From Candidatus Woesearchaeota archaeon (GTDB taxonomy: Archaea > Nanobdellota > Nanobdellia > Woesearchaeales > UBA10216): 58,965 bases of DNA. The stretch covers positions 1-58,965 of the forward strand of contig NZCN01000009.1 of the NCBI GenBank assembly GCA_002688315.1, read 5' to 3'. The position numbers were made by a program, and so were the translations under genes. How positions within the stretch are numbered: the stretch's first letter is position 1; every line of letters starts with the position of its first letter. This document shows, piece by piece, positions 32,157 through 38,778 of the stretch. Below the pieces are notes generated by a model. That model ran no database searches, was not told where the DNA came from, and saw nothing but the letters and a program-made list of their open reading frames with translations.

Positions 32157-33680
32157 ATGATATTAGTCGTAGACTTTGGAAGCCAGCTAGCACATCTAAT
32201 TGCCCGACGCATAAGGTCATTAGGAGTTTACACTGAGATAGTAGAGCCGACAGTAAAAGCCTCTTGGATAAAAAACCAAAAACCTCAAGGAATAATACTT
32301 TCTGGAGGCCCGCAAAGCGTTTACGAAAAAGATTCCTTAACGTTAGACAAAGAGCTTCTTGAATTAGGAATACCAATATTAGGAATCTGCTATGGGCACC
32401 AATTGTTAGCGCAGGTACTAGGAGCAAAAGTAATACCAGCAAACAAAGAATACGGTAAAGAAACTCTTACAGTAAAAAAATCAAAGCTGTTAAAAGGACT
32501 GGATAAAAAAGAACAGGTATGGGCAAGCCATGGAGATACTGTGTTAAGCGCTCCAGAAGGGTTTGAAGTTGTCGGTGCAACAGAAGAATGCAACATAGCT
32601 GCTTTTGAAAACAGTGATAAGAAAATATATGGAGTGCAGTTCCATCCGGAAGTTGCGCACACAATCAACGGCATGAAAGTATTGAAAAATTTTGTTGAAA
32701 TCACAGGGGGCGGGAAAGGTTACTCAATAAAAGGGCTTGACCGCAAACTTGTTGCAGAAATAAAATCAACAGTAAAGGACGGGGCAGTAATAATGGGAGT
32801 GAGCGGAGGAGTTGACAGCCTAGTAGCCTCTGTTCTGGTAAGAACGGCAACGCCAAACATTTACTGTGTTTTTGTTGACCACGGGCTTATAAGGAAAAAT
32901 GAAAAGCAGGAAGTAGCAGAACTCTACAGAAAGCTGCAGTTCAAGCATTTCTACTACGTTGACGCTGCAAAACTCTTTTTGCACAGGCTGAAAGGAATAA
33001 CAGACCCTGAAAAAAAGAGAAAAATAATCGGGAATACCTTTATTGAAGTTTTTGAGAGGAAAGTAAAAGAGCTAAAAAAGTATCACGACATAAAGTATTT
33101 AGGACAGGGAACAATATACCCTGACAGGATAGAATCTGCAAAAGCTTCCAAGCAGGCTTCTGTTATTAAGACGCATCACAATGTTGGAGGGCTGCCTGAA
33201 AAGATGAAGCTAAAGCTGGTTGAGCCTCTTAAAGACTTGTACAAGGATGAAGTAAGGGAACTGGGAAAAGAGCTGGGATTAAAAAAAGAATGGCTATGGA
33301 AGCACCCATTCCCAGGGCCAGGATTAGCAGTAAGAATACCAGGAATAGTAACTCCACAAAAAATAGCACTTCTAAAAGAAGCAGATGCAATCTTCATGGA
33401 AGAGCTTAAGAAAAGTGGTTATTACGATAAAACCTGGCAGGCCTTTGCTGCACTGCTGCCAGTCAAGGCAGTAGGAGTGATGGGAGACGCCAGAGCTTAC
33501 GGTTATATAATTACGTTGCGGGCTGTTACCAGTCAGGATGCAATGACAGCAGACTGGGCCAAGCTGCCACCAGAATTGCTGGAAAGAGTTTCAACAAAAA
33601 TAACAAAGAAAGTGAAAGGAGTTACGAGAGTATTGTATGACATCAGCCAGAAACCGCCGGCAACGATAGAATACGAATAA
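32157..33680 (+). CDS. guaA: GMP synthase, glutaminase and synthetase fused
   Basis: GuaA aminates XMP to GMP. The N-terminal glutaminase has GICYGHQLLAQ (nucleophile Cys) and GVQFHPEVAHT. The ATP pyrophosphatase P-loop is GVSGGVDSLVA, followed by KTHHNVGGLP and the C-terminal dimerisation domain ending in KPPATIEYE. Many archaea split GuaA into two genes; here it is a single 507-aa bacterial/eukaryotic-like protein. ATG 32157 is preferred to TTG 32145 because TGAGGA lies just upstream. It closes the purine operon; guaB is not in the window. Confidence 0.95.
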   Translation: MILVVDFGSQLAHLIARRIRSLGVYTEIVEPTVKASWIKNQKPQGIILSGGPQSVYEKDSLTLDKELLELGIPILGICYGHQLLAQVLGAKVIPANKEYGKETLTVKKSKLLKGLDKKEQVWASHGDTVLSAPEGFEVVGATEECNIAAFENSDKKIYGVQFHPEVAHTINGMKVLKNFVEITGGGKGYSIKGLDRKLVAEIKSTVKDGAVIMGVSGGVDSLVASVLVRTATPNIYCVFVDHGLIRKNEKQEVAELYRKLQFKHFYYVDAAKLFLHRLKGITDPEKKRKIIGNTFIEVFERKVKELKKYHDIKYLGQGTIYPDRIESAKASKQASVIKTHHNVGGLPEKMKLKLVEPLKDLYKDEVRELGKELGLKKEWLWKHPFPGPGLAVRIPGIVTPQKIALLKEADAIFMEELKKSGYYDKTWQAFAALLPVKAVGVMGDARAYGYIITLRAVTSQDAMTADWAKLPPELLERVSTKITKKVKGVTRVLYDISQKPPATIEYE

Positions 33681-33754
33681 GTCTTGTCACCATTCCATAA
33701 TACTCAACAAAGTATTAATAGTGGTGGCGTTTATTACTCAGTGTAGGTGGTATT

Positions 33755-34435
33755 GTGGGGTTTTTAAAGTTCTTGCATAAAGGTAAAAAGGAAGAGAGCT
33801 CTAAAGAGCTGATTCATGAGCCTTTGCTGCCGCCTAAAATAAACGAAGAGAAAGAAGCAGGAGGACTTCCTGATTTTTCTGAAGAAAGCCATACTGAAGA
33901 GCTAAAGCTGCCTGATGTATCTGAATTGGAAGTTAACGAAGAAGAAAGCCCTGAAATCCCTGATTTTTCTAAACCAGCTGAATTTCACCCAGCTAAAGAA
34001 GAGATATCTCCAATTAAACTACATAAACCGATGGAAATAAGAAAACCTATAGAAATGCCGGAAATACCTATTCCTAAGCCAAGAAAACCAATTGAAATGC
34101 CTGAGATTAGGCTTCCAAAACTAGAACCAGTTGAGCAAAGATCAGAGGAAGCCTACAAATACACTCCTATAAGGCCTACAGGACCTCGTGAAGAAGAACC
34201 AGAGCACCATATTGAAGAAATGCCAAGGATTAGAGGGGATGTTTTTGTAAAAGCACAGGATTACAGGGAAATAATAGAAGGGCTTGAAGATTTGATAAGC
34301 TCGCAAAAGGAAAAGCTTTCAAAAGAAGAAAAAGACGCTTTTATGATTGAGGAAAAAGCGCATGACAAGTTTGTAAATGGGATTGAAGACTTGCAACGCA
34401 ATCTTATAACAACCGAGAATACGATGTTTGAATGA
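33755..34435 (+). CDS. Pro/Glu-rich linker protein with C-terminal coiled-coil module
   Basis: Not a recognised family. The first 160 residues are low complexity, rich in Pro, Glu and Lys, with an internal repeat RKPIEMPEI (about 96-104 and 110-118). Residues 162-226 are a helical module starting DVFVKAQDYREI and ending ENTMFE. The same module, starting PVFVKIDKYREV and ending EHSMIR, is the whole of the next protein. GTG 33755 has a GGTGG ribosome-binding site upstream. The three genes 33755-35057 are closely spaced on one strand and probably form one operon with a common structural role. Confidence 0.65.
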   Translation: MGFLKFLHKGKKEESSKELIHEPLLPPKINEEKEAGGLPDFSEESHTEELKLPDVSELEVNEEESPEIPDFSKPAEFHPAKEEISPIKLHKPMEIRKPIEMPEIPIPKPRKPIEMPEIRLPKLEPVEQRSEEAYKYTPIRPTGPREEEPEHHIEEMPRIRGDVFVKAQDYREIIEGLEDLISSQKEKLSKEEKDAFMIEEKAHDKFVNGIEDLQRNLITTENTMFE

Positions 34436-34444
34436 GGTGAAAAA

Positions 34445-34657
34445 ATGAAAGCCCCGGTTTTTGTTAAAATAGACAAGTACAGAGAAGTAGAAGAAACTAT
34501 CAAGCAAATAAAAGACAAATTACAAGAAGCAAAAGACATGGTGCATCGAATAAGTGAAATGAAGTCAGAAGAAGAGCAAGAACTTCACTTATGGAATGAA
34601 AACTTAAAGCAGATGGAAGAAAAAATATCAGTAGTAGAACATTCAATGATAAGATAA
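34445..34657 (+). CDS. Small coiled-coil protein, 70 aa, same module as upstream gene
   Basis: The complete protein corresponds to the C-terminal module of the preceding gene product: VFVK near the N terminus, YRE, a long amphipathic helix and a short terminal E-H-S-M. It is highly charged and predicted to be a helical hairpin or coiled coil. GAGGTG lies about 5 nt before ATG 34445. Gene spacing (9 nt before, 7 nt after) indicates co-translation with its neighbours. No known family recognised. Confidence 0.65.
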   Translation: MKAPVFVKIDKYREVEETIKQIKDKLQEAKDMVHRISEMKSEEEQELHLWNENLKQMEEKISVVEHSMIR

Positions 34658-34664
34658 GGATAAA

Positions 34665-35057
34665 ATGACGGAAAAAGAAGAGCCAATATATGTAGGAGTA
34701 GAAAACCCTGTAGAGATAAGAAGGGCTCTTTTGGAATCCTCAAAAAGCCTGATAAAAATACTGCAAGAAAATGAAAGCAGAAGGCAAAGAAGAGAGCAAA
34801 AGCATAAGTTTGTGGTTGAACTAAAGAGTAAAATTAAAGAGATTAATCAACTAATAATACACTTAAAATCAGAGCTGCCAAAAATCAAAATGAGCAGTTT
34901 GCCTAAAAAAGCAAAACCAGAGCCAGTTGTTCCTGTTGTTAAAAAAGAAATAAAGCTACTGCCAAAGCCTAAACCAAAACCAATCCGCTTATCAGAAGCA
35001 CAGGAGCTTGAAAAAGAGCTTCACGACATAGAGTCAAAATTGAGCAGACTAGGATAA
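34665..35057 (+). CDS. Coiled-coil protein with Lys/Pro-rich tail, third of the cassette
   Basis: The first about 75 residues (PIYVGVENPVEIRRALLE, then a charged helix) resemble a diverged form of the module in the two upstream proteins; IYVGV/VFVKI and the following EIRRAL/YREVEE positions correspond. A basic Pro/Lys-rich linker (about 80-108) and a final short helix (EAQELEKELHDIESKLSRLG) follow. AAGGAT precedes ATG 34665. The function is unknown; scaffold or filament-type assembly would fit the helical composition. Confidence 0.6.
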   Translation: MTEKEEPIYVGVENPVEIRRALLESSKSLIKILQENESRRQRREQKHKFVVELKSKIKEINQLIIHLKSELPKIKMSSLPKKAKPEPVVPVVKKEIKLLPKPKPKPIRLSEAQELEKELHDIESKLSRLG

Positions 35058-35107
35058 GCTAATTCTAGGTTAAATTTAAATAGCAAACAAAAGCTTCTTT
35101 ATTGTAT

Positions 35108-35238
35108 GCGGGGGTAGCTAAGTCCGGCTAAAAGCGATAGACTCAAGAAAGTTGAGTGGTGAGCGAAAGCAATGATCGCCCATTTATGCGGAATCTATTC
35201 CCTTAGTGGGTTCAGGGGTTCAAATCCTCTCCCCCGCA
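35108..35238 (+). tRNA. tRNA-Leu (CAA) with an anticodon-loop intron
   Basis: The acceptor stem is GCGGGGG (35108-35114) with CCCCCGC (35231-35237) and discriminator A 35238; CCA is not encoded. The T arm is 35214-35230. The anticodon stem ATAGA (35137-35141) pairs with TCTAT (35194-35198). The loop reads CT-CAA-G plus one base, so the anticodon is CAA, and the long variable arm fits Leu. An intron of about 45 nt lies at position 37/38 (about 35148-35192). It contains TTGAG, complementary to the anticodon-loop CTCAA. The central splice helix is imperfect, so exact junctions are uncertain by one or two bases. A T-rich run follows from 35239. Confidence 0.92.
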
Positions 35239-35240
35239 TT

Positions 35241-35738
35241 TTATTTTTTAGAAGATTTTTTTCTTGAATCAAGGATTTTTTTTGCTTTCTTTCTTAAGTT
35301 GCTGTCAAGCATGTAACCAAAGCAATTATCTGCATCGCATTTGCAGGGATAATCCTCGAAATCTTCAAGGTCGTAAGAATAATCGTAAGTAAGTTCTTCG
35401 CCTTTCTTTATACTACGGGCAGCAGCAATCCAAATCTTGCCTTTGCGGATAATTATTTCGCAGTTTGGATCGCAGGAATTGTTAACAAATCTGCCGTCGT
35501 TGTAAGGAACATTGCCGTCTATATCATATTTGCTGTTTAATTCAAAAATAAAAACAGAGCTTTCATTTTCTTTTGCTTTTTCAAGCAGTTCTTCTGAACG
35601 CCTGTCGCCTTCTTTCTTGGTTATTTTCTCACCTTGGTATTCCATGATATAAGTTCCTTTGCGAATATTCTTTGCTGCAAAGACTCCGTTCTTATGGATT
35701 TTTGATTTTGTTATGGAGTATAATTTAGGTTTTGACAT
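35241..35738 (-). CDS. SET-domain protein lysine methyltransferase
   Basis: SET proteins methylate lysine side chains using SAM. This 165-aa protein has the conserved core: GVFAAKNIRKGTYIMEY, RFVNNSCDPNC (83-93, the NHSCxPN region), GEELTYDYSY (113-122) and a post-SET-like cysteine cluster C132-x-C134-x4-C139 that can bind zinc with C89 or C93. That arrangement resembles eukaryotic SET enzymes. The target here is unknown; archaeal chromatin proteins are a natural guess. A minus-strand TATA at 35768-35761 is about 26 nt before ATG 35738. The stop is only 3 nt from the tRNA-Leu gene, which faces it. Confidence 0.88.
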   Translation of the reverse strand: MSKPKLYSITKSKIHKNGVFAAKNIRKGTYIMEYQGEKITKKEGDRRSEELLEKAKENESSVFIFELNSKYDIDGNVPYNDGRFVNNSCDPNCEIIIRKGKIWIAAARSIKKGEELTYDYSYDLEDFEDYPCKCDADNCFGYMLDSNLRKKAKKILDSRKKSSKK

Positions 35739-35818
35739 GCTTTTTGGCTAATTGAAGCTGCTTATATCTTTTTCTATGGTAGAAACCTATATAAATCAGC
35801 AGAAAATTCCATTAGACT

Positions 35819-36199
35819 ATGAAAATAAGCGAATTAACAGCAAGGCAGGGAAATGTTGAAGTAACAGGAGAAGTTACTGAGGTAGAAGAACCTCGCACTT
35901 TCAATAAAGCTGGGAAAGAAGGAAGAGTTACTAATGCGATTCTTAAGGATGACTCTGGACAGATTAAGCTGAGCTTGTGGAACGAACAAATAGATGCGGT
36001 AAAGCAAGGCAGCAAAATAACCATCAAAAACGGTTATGTAAACGAATGGCAAGGAGAACTTCAGCTTACAACCGGAAAGTTTGGAACACTTGAAGTAGGT
36101 GAATCAGCAGGACCAGTTGAAGAATTAAAGGAAGAAACTCCTGCTGAAGAAAAAAAGGAAGAACCCAGCAGTGTTAAGGAAGAGAGTTTAGGAGAGTAA
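35819..36199 (+). CDS. OB-fold single-stranded DNA-binding protein (SSB/RPA-like)
   Basis: Residues about 1-95 form one OB fold of the type found in crenarchaeal SSB and RPA-like proteins: VEVTGEVTEVEEPRTF, then VTNAILKDDSGQIKLSLWNEQ and KITIKNGYVNEWQGELQLTTGKFG. A flexible Glu-rich tail (about 98-126) follows, as in SSB proteins where it recruits partners. ATG 35819 is about 26 nt after TATATAAAT (35788-35796), giving a leaderless start. Near PCNA, it fits a replication/repair neighbourhood. Confidence 0.82.
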   Translation: MKISELTARQGNVEVTGEVTEVEEPRTFNKAGKEGRVTNAILKDDSGQIKLSLWNEQIDAVKQGSKITIKNGYVNEWQGELQLTTGKFGTLEVGESAGPVEELKEETPAEEKKEEPSSVKEESLGE

Positions 36200-36253
36200 T
36201 CGTTATTTCTATCAAAAAGAATTTAAATGCCTTCTTAACACAAGTATAGTGAA

Positions 36254-36327
36254 GGGAGCGTAGTTCAGCCTGGGAGAACACACCGCTGAAGCCGGTGACG
36301 TCCCCGGTTCAAATCCGGGCGCTCCCA
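36254..36327 (+). tRNA. tRNA-Phe (GAA)
   Basis: The 74-nt gene folds as a standard cloverleaf: acceptor GGGAGCG (36254-36260) with CGCTCCC (36320-36326), discriminator A 36327, anticodon stem CACCG/CGGTG, loop CTGAAGC with anticodon GAA, and T arm CCCGG-TTCAAAT-CCGGG. No intron and no encoded CCA. A TATA-like ATTTAAATG lies about 30 nt upstream. Confidence 0.96.
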
Positions 36328-36368
36328 TTGTTAAATAAACTTTATAAATAACAGCAGATTACGGTTTA

Positions 36369-37121
36369 ATGTTGGGGATGGTAATGAAGTTAACTCTCGC
36401 AGAGCCTAAATATTTGAAAGATAGCATATCAATAATTTCTGAGCTTGTTAATGAAACAAGGATTAAAGTAAGCAGCGAAGGTATTGAATTGATTGCAATG
36501 GATCCTGCTAACGTTGCTATGATTGTTTTCAAGCTTCTGCCAAGCGCTTTTACAGAGTATAATGTTGAGAAGCCTGTTGACATTGCGATTAACCTGGCAA
36601 ATTTCAGGCAGATATTGCGAAGAGCAAACCCAACAGACACGCTAAGCATGGAGTTAGCAGATAACAAACTGAAAGTGCAGTTAAAATCATCATCAACAAG
36701 AACATTTGACCTGCCAATAATTGACATTGAGGAAAAAGAGCAGAAAGTTCCTGAGCTGAAGTTTCCGGTAAGCATACAAACTTCTTCAATGGTTCTAAAC
36801 GAAGCTATTGGGGATGCTGAAACAGTAGCAGAATCTGTCAGCTTCATGGCTGAGCCAGGAATCTTTGCGCTAAATGCTGAAGGAGACATGAACAAAGCTG
36901 CCATTGAAATAAAAGCAGACGACACTACAAAGATAGAGGCAACTGAGAAAACAGATTCAAAGTATTCTGTTGAGTATCTTAAGAAAATGATTGAAGGAAG
37001 CAAACTGGCAGACAACGTAACAATACAGTTCAATAAAGACTATCCATTGAAACTAACATACGCAACAGTTGACAAAGTAATGCTCAGCTTTATTCTCGCA
37101 CCAAGAGTGGATAATGAATAA
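36369..37121 (+). CDS. pcn: DNA polymerase sliding clamp (PCNA)
   Basis: PCNA is the trimeric ring that tethers polymerases and other replication factors. The N-terminal half has RIKVSSEGIELIAMDPANVAMI, the interdomain segment STRTFDLPIIDIEE, and the C-terminal LKLTYATVDKVMLSFILAPR, all typical. Length 250 aa is normal. A TATA box at about 36341-36349 places the transcript start at ATG 36369; ATG 36384 (MKLTLAEPK) is a possible alternative. The end lacks a long tail. Confidence 0.95.
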   Translation: MLGMVMKLTLAEPKYLKDSISIISELVNETRIKVSSEGIELIAMDPANVAMIVFKLLPSAFTEYNVEKPVDIAINLANFRQILRRANPTDTLSMELADNKLKVQLKSSSTRTFDLPIIDIEEKEQKVPELKFPVSIQTSSMVLNEAIGDAETVAESVSFMAEPGIFALNAEGDMNKAAIEIKADDTTKIEATEKTDSKYSVEYLKKMIEGSKLADNVTIQFNKDYPLKLTYATVDKVMLSFILAPRVDNE

Positions 37122-37163
37122 GTAAAGACAAATTTTAAAAACTAATAACTAATTCTTACACTC

Positions 37164-38075
37164 ATGGAAAACGTTGTCATTCTAGGGAGTGGGATAGCGG
37201 GACTTACTGCAGCAATTTACAATGCTCGAGCTAATCTGAAGCCTGTTGTTGTTTCTGGAATCAAAGAAGGAGGGCAATTGATGCTGACAACCAGTGTAGA
37301 GAATTTTCCGTGCTTTCCTAAAGGAATACTTGGGCCTGAGATGGTAAGCAAGGCTCGCGAGCAAGCTAAAAAGTTCGGGGCAAGGTTTGAGGATGGAGAT
37401 GTTAAAAAAGTTGAAGTTAAAGGGAAAACTTTTGTTGTAACAACTGATGAAGGCAAAATAGAATCAAAAGCAGTTATAGTTGCTACAGGCGCCAGTGCAA
37501 GAATGCTTGGCCTAGAATCTGAAAAAAAGTATTTTGCAAGAGGAGTGCATACATGCGCTACATGCGATGGAATTTTCTACGTTGGAAAAGAAATTGTAGT
37601 GATTGGAGGAGGAGACAGTGCTATGGAAGAAAGTTTGTTCTTAACAAAGCACGCGACTAAAGTAACTATTATTCACCGCAGAGATTCATTCAGAGCTTCA
37701 AAAATAATGCAGGAAAGGATTAAGAAAAATAAAAAAATATCCGTAATTTTTGACAGTGTTGTTGAAGAAGTTCTTGGAGATGAAGGAAAAGTAACAGGCA
37801 TTAAAATAAAAAATGTTAAAACAAATGAAGAAAAAGAAATGAAGACTGATGCTGTGTTTCTTTCTATTGGGCATATTCCAAACACAAAATTTCTGGAAGG
37901 GGTTGTTGATCTTGATGAGCAAGGCTATATCAAGACAGAGCATAACATGCATACAGCAGTTCCTGGATTGTTTGCAGCAGGAGATTGCCAAGATCGCGTA
38001 TACAGGCAAGCTATAACAGCAGCAGGCACAGGATGTCAGGCTGCATTAGAAGCTGAGAAGTATTTGGAAGCTTAA
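37164..38075 (+). CDS. trxB: Thioredoxin reductase (FAD, NADPH-dependent type)
   Basis: TrxB passes electrons from a pyridine nucleotide through FAD and a redox disulfide to thioredoxin. The FAD motif VVILGSGIAGLTAAIYNARA, the redox pair C131-A-T-C134, the nucleotide-binding GGGDSAMEE and IHRRDSFRAS (basic residues favour NADPH) are visible, ending in LFAAGDCQD. Length 303 aa is typical of the low-molecular-weight type. It faces the rhomboid gene with adjacent stops. Confidence 0.94.
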   Translation: MENVVILGSGIAGLTAAIYNARANLKPVVVSGIKEGGQLMLTTSVENFPCFPKGILGPEMVSKAREQAKKFGARFEDGDVKKVEVKGKTFVVTTDEGKIESKAVIVATGASARMLGLESEKKYFARGVHTCATCDGIFYVGKEIVVIGGGDSAMEESLFLTKHATKVTIIHRRDSFRASKIMQERIKKNKKISVIFDSVVEEVLGDEGKVTGIKIKNVKTNEEKEMKTDAVFLSIGHIPNTKFLEGVVDLDEQGYIKTEHNMHTAVPGLFAAGDCQDRVYRQAITAAGTGCQAALEAEKYLEA

Positions 38076-38690
38076 CTATTTTCTAAGCATATGAGTTTTT
38101 TCCCATTCATCCAGCTGAGTTTCAAGGACATGATCTTTAATTTTTTTAGATTTTTTCTCTATTTTATCGCCAAATTGTTTTCTCCAGTATAAACCAGCAG
38201 CTACACCCATAAACAAGCCAGAAATGTGAGCAATGTTAGCTGTACTACTCGGATAAAATATTCCAAAGATATCCTGGGAAAGCCAGACAATGCCTGCTAT
38301 AAGCATAGGCATAGGAAGGTAATGGATGTAAATAACCATGCCTGGCCGTAATGCAACTAATGCTCCAAGAATTGCGTATATAGCTCCTGACGCACCCAAT
38401 GAGCGAGCATAAGGAGAGAAAATATTTACAAGTATTCCAGCTGTAATAAAAAGCCATAAAATACGGCGTGCTCCAATACGGCCTTCAAGGATTAACCCGA
38501 ACAAAGCTAATGCGAACAGGTTATTGAGCAAATGAGCAGGACTGCCATGCGCAAACACTGATGTTATCAGCCGCCAGGGTTCTATCCACTTTAATTCGTT
38601 TATAAGAAGAAAAGGCTCAGTTGAGAAGATTTGCTGCAGGGCAAAAACTGCTATAATTATTCCTGAAAGCCATAAAGCTATGAAGCGCAT
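38076..38690 (-). CDS. Rhomboid-family intramembrane serine protease
   Basis: Six to seven hydrophobic segments cover residues 3-170. The catalytic Ser is in LGASGAIY (about Ser101), the catalytic His in NIAHISGLFMG (about His155), and the stabilising HxxxN in AHLLNNLF (His53 to Asn57). A charged cytoplasmic tail follows. ATG 38690 is chosen over TTG 38699 because a minus-strand TATA (38722-38711) lies about 26 nt upstream of it. It is divergent from a secreted S16 protease, so two membrane/envelope proteases share a promoter region. Confidence 0.9.
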   Translation of the reverse strand: MRFIALWLSGIIIAVFALQQIFSTEPFLLINELKWIEPWRLITSVFAHGSPAHLLNNLFALALFGLILEGRIGARRILWLFITAGILVNIFSPYARSLGASGAIYAILGALVALRPGMVIYIHYLPMPMLIAGIVWLSQDIFGIFYPSSTANIAHISGLFMGVAAGLYWRKQFGDKIEKKSKKIKDHVLETQLDEWEKTHMLRK

Positions 38691-38778
38691 GTTAAACAAT
38701 AGGGAATATTAATATAAATAATTAGCTAGTTTGTGGTTAAACACAACCCTTTTATACGGTTTTGGGTTTGCTTTTGGA

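Noticed and set aside
31756-32442. 228-aa minus-strand frame across purP2 and guaA
   Set aside because: Low-complexity Leu/Phe/Cys composition and full overlap with two well-supported plus-strand genes.
35788-35796. pur operator before the SSB-like gene because AACCTATATAAA recurs
   Set aside because: Only the TATA and preceding AACC are shared; no TGTT/AACA repeat lies 23 nt upstream, so it is a common TATA-region consensus.
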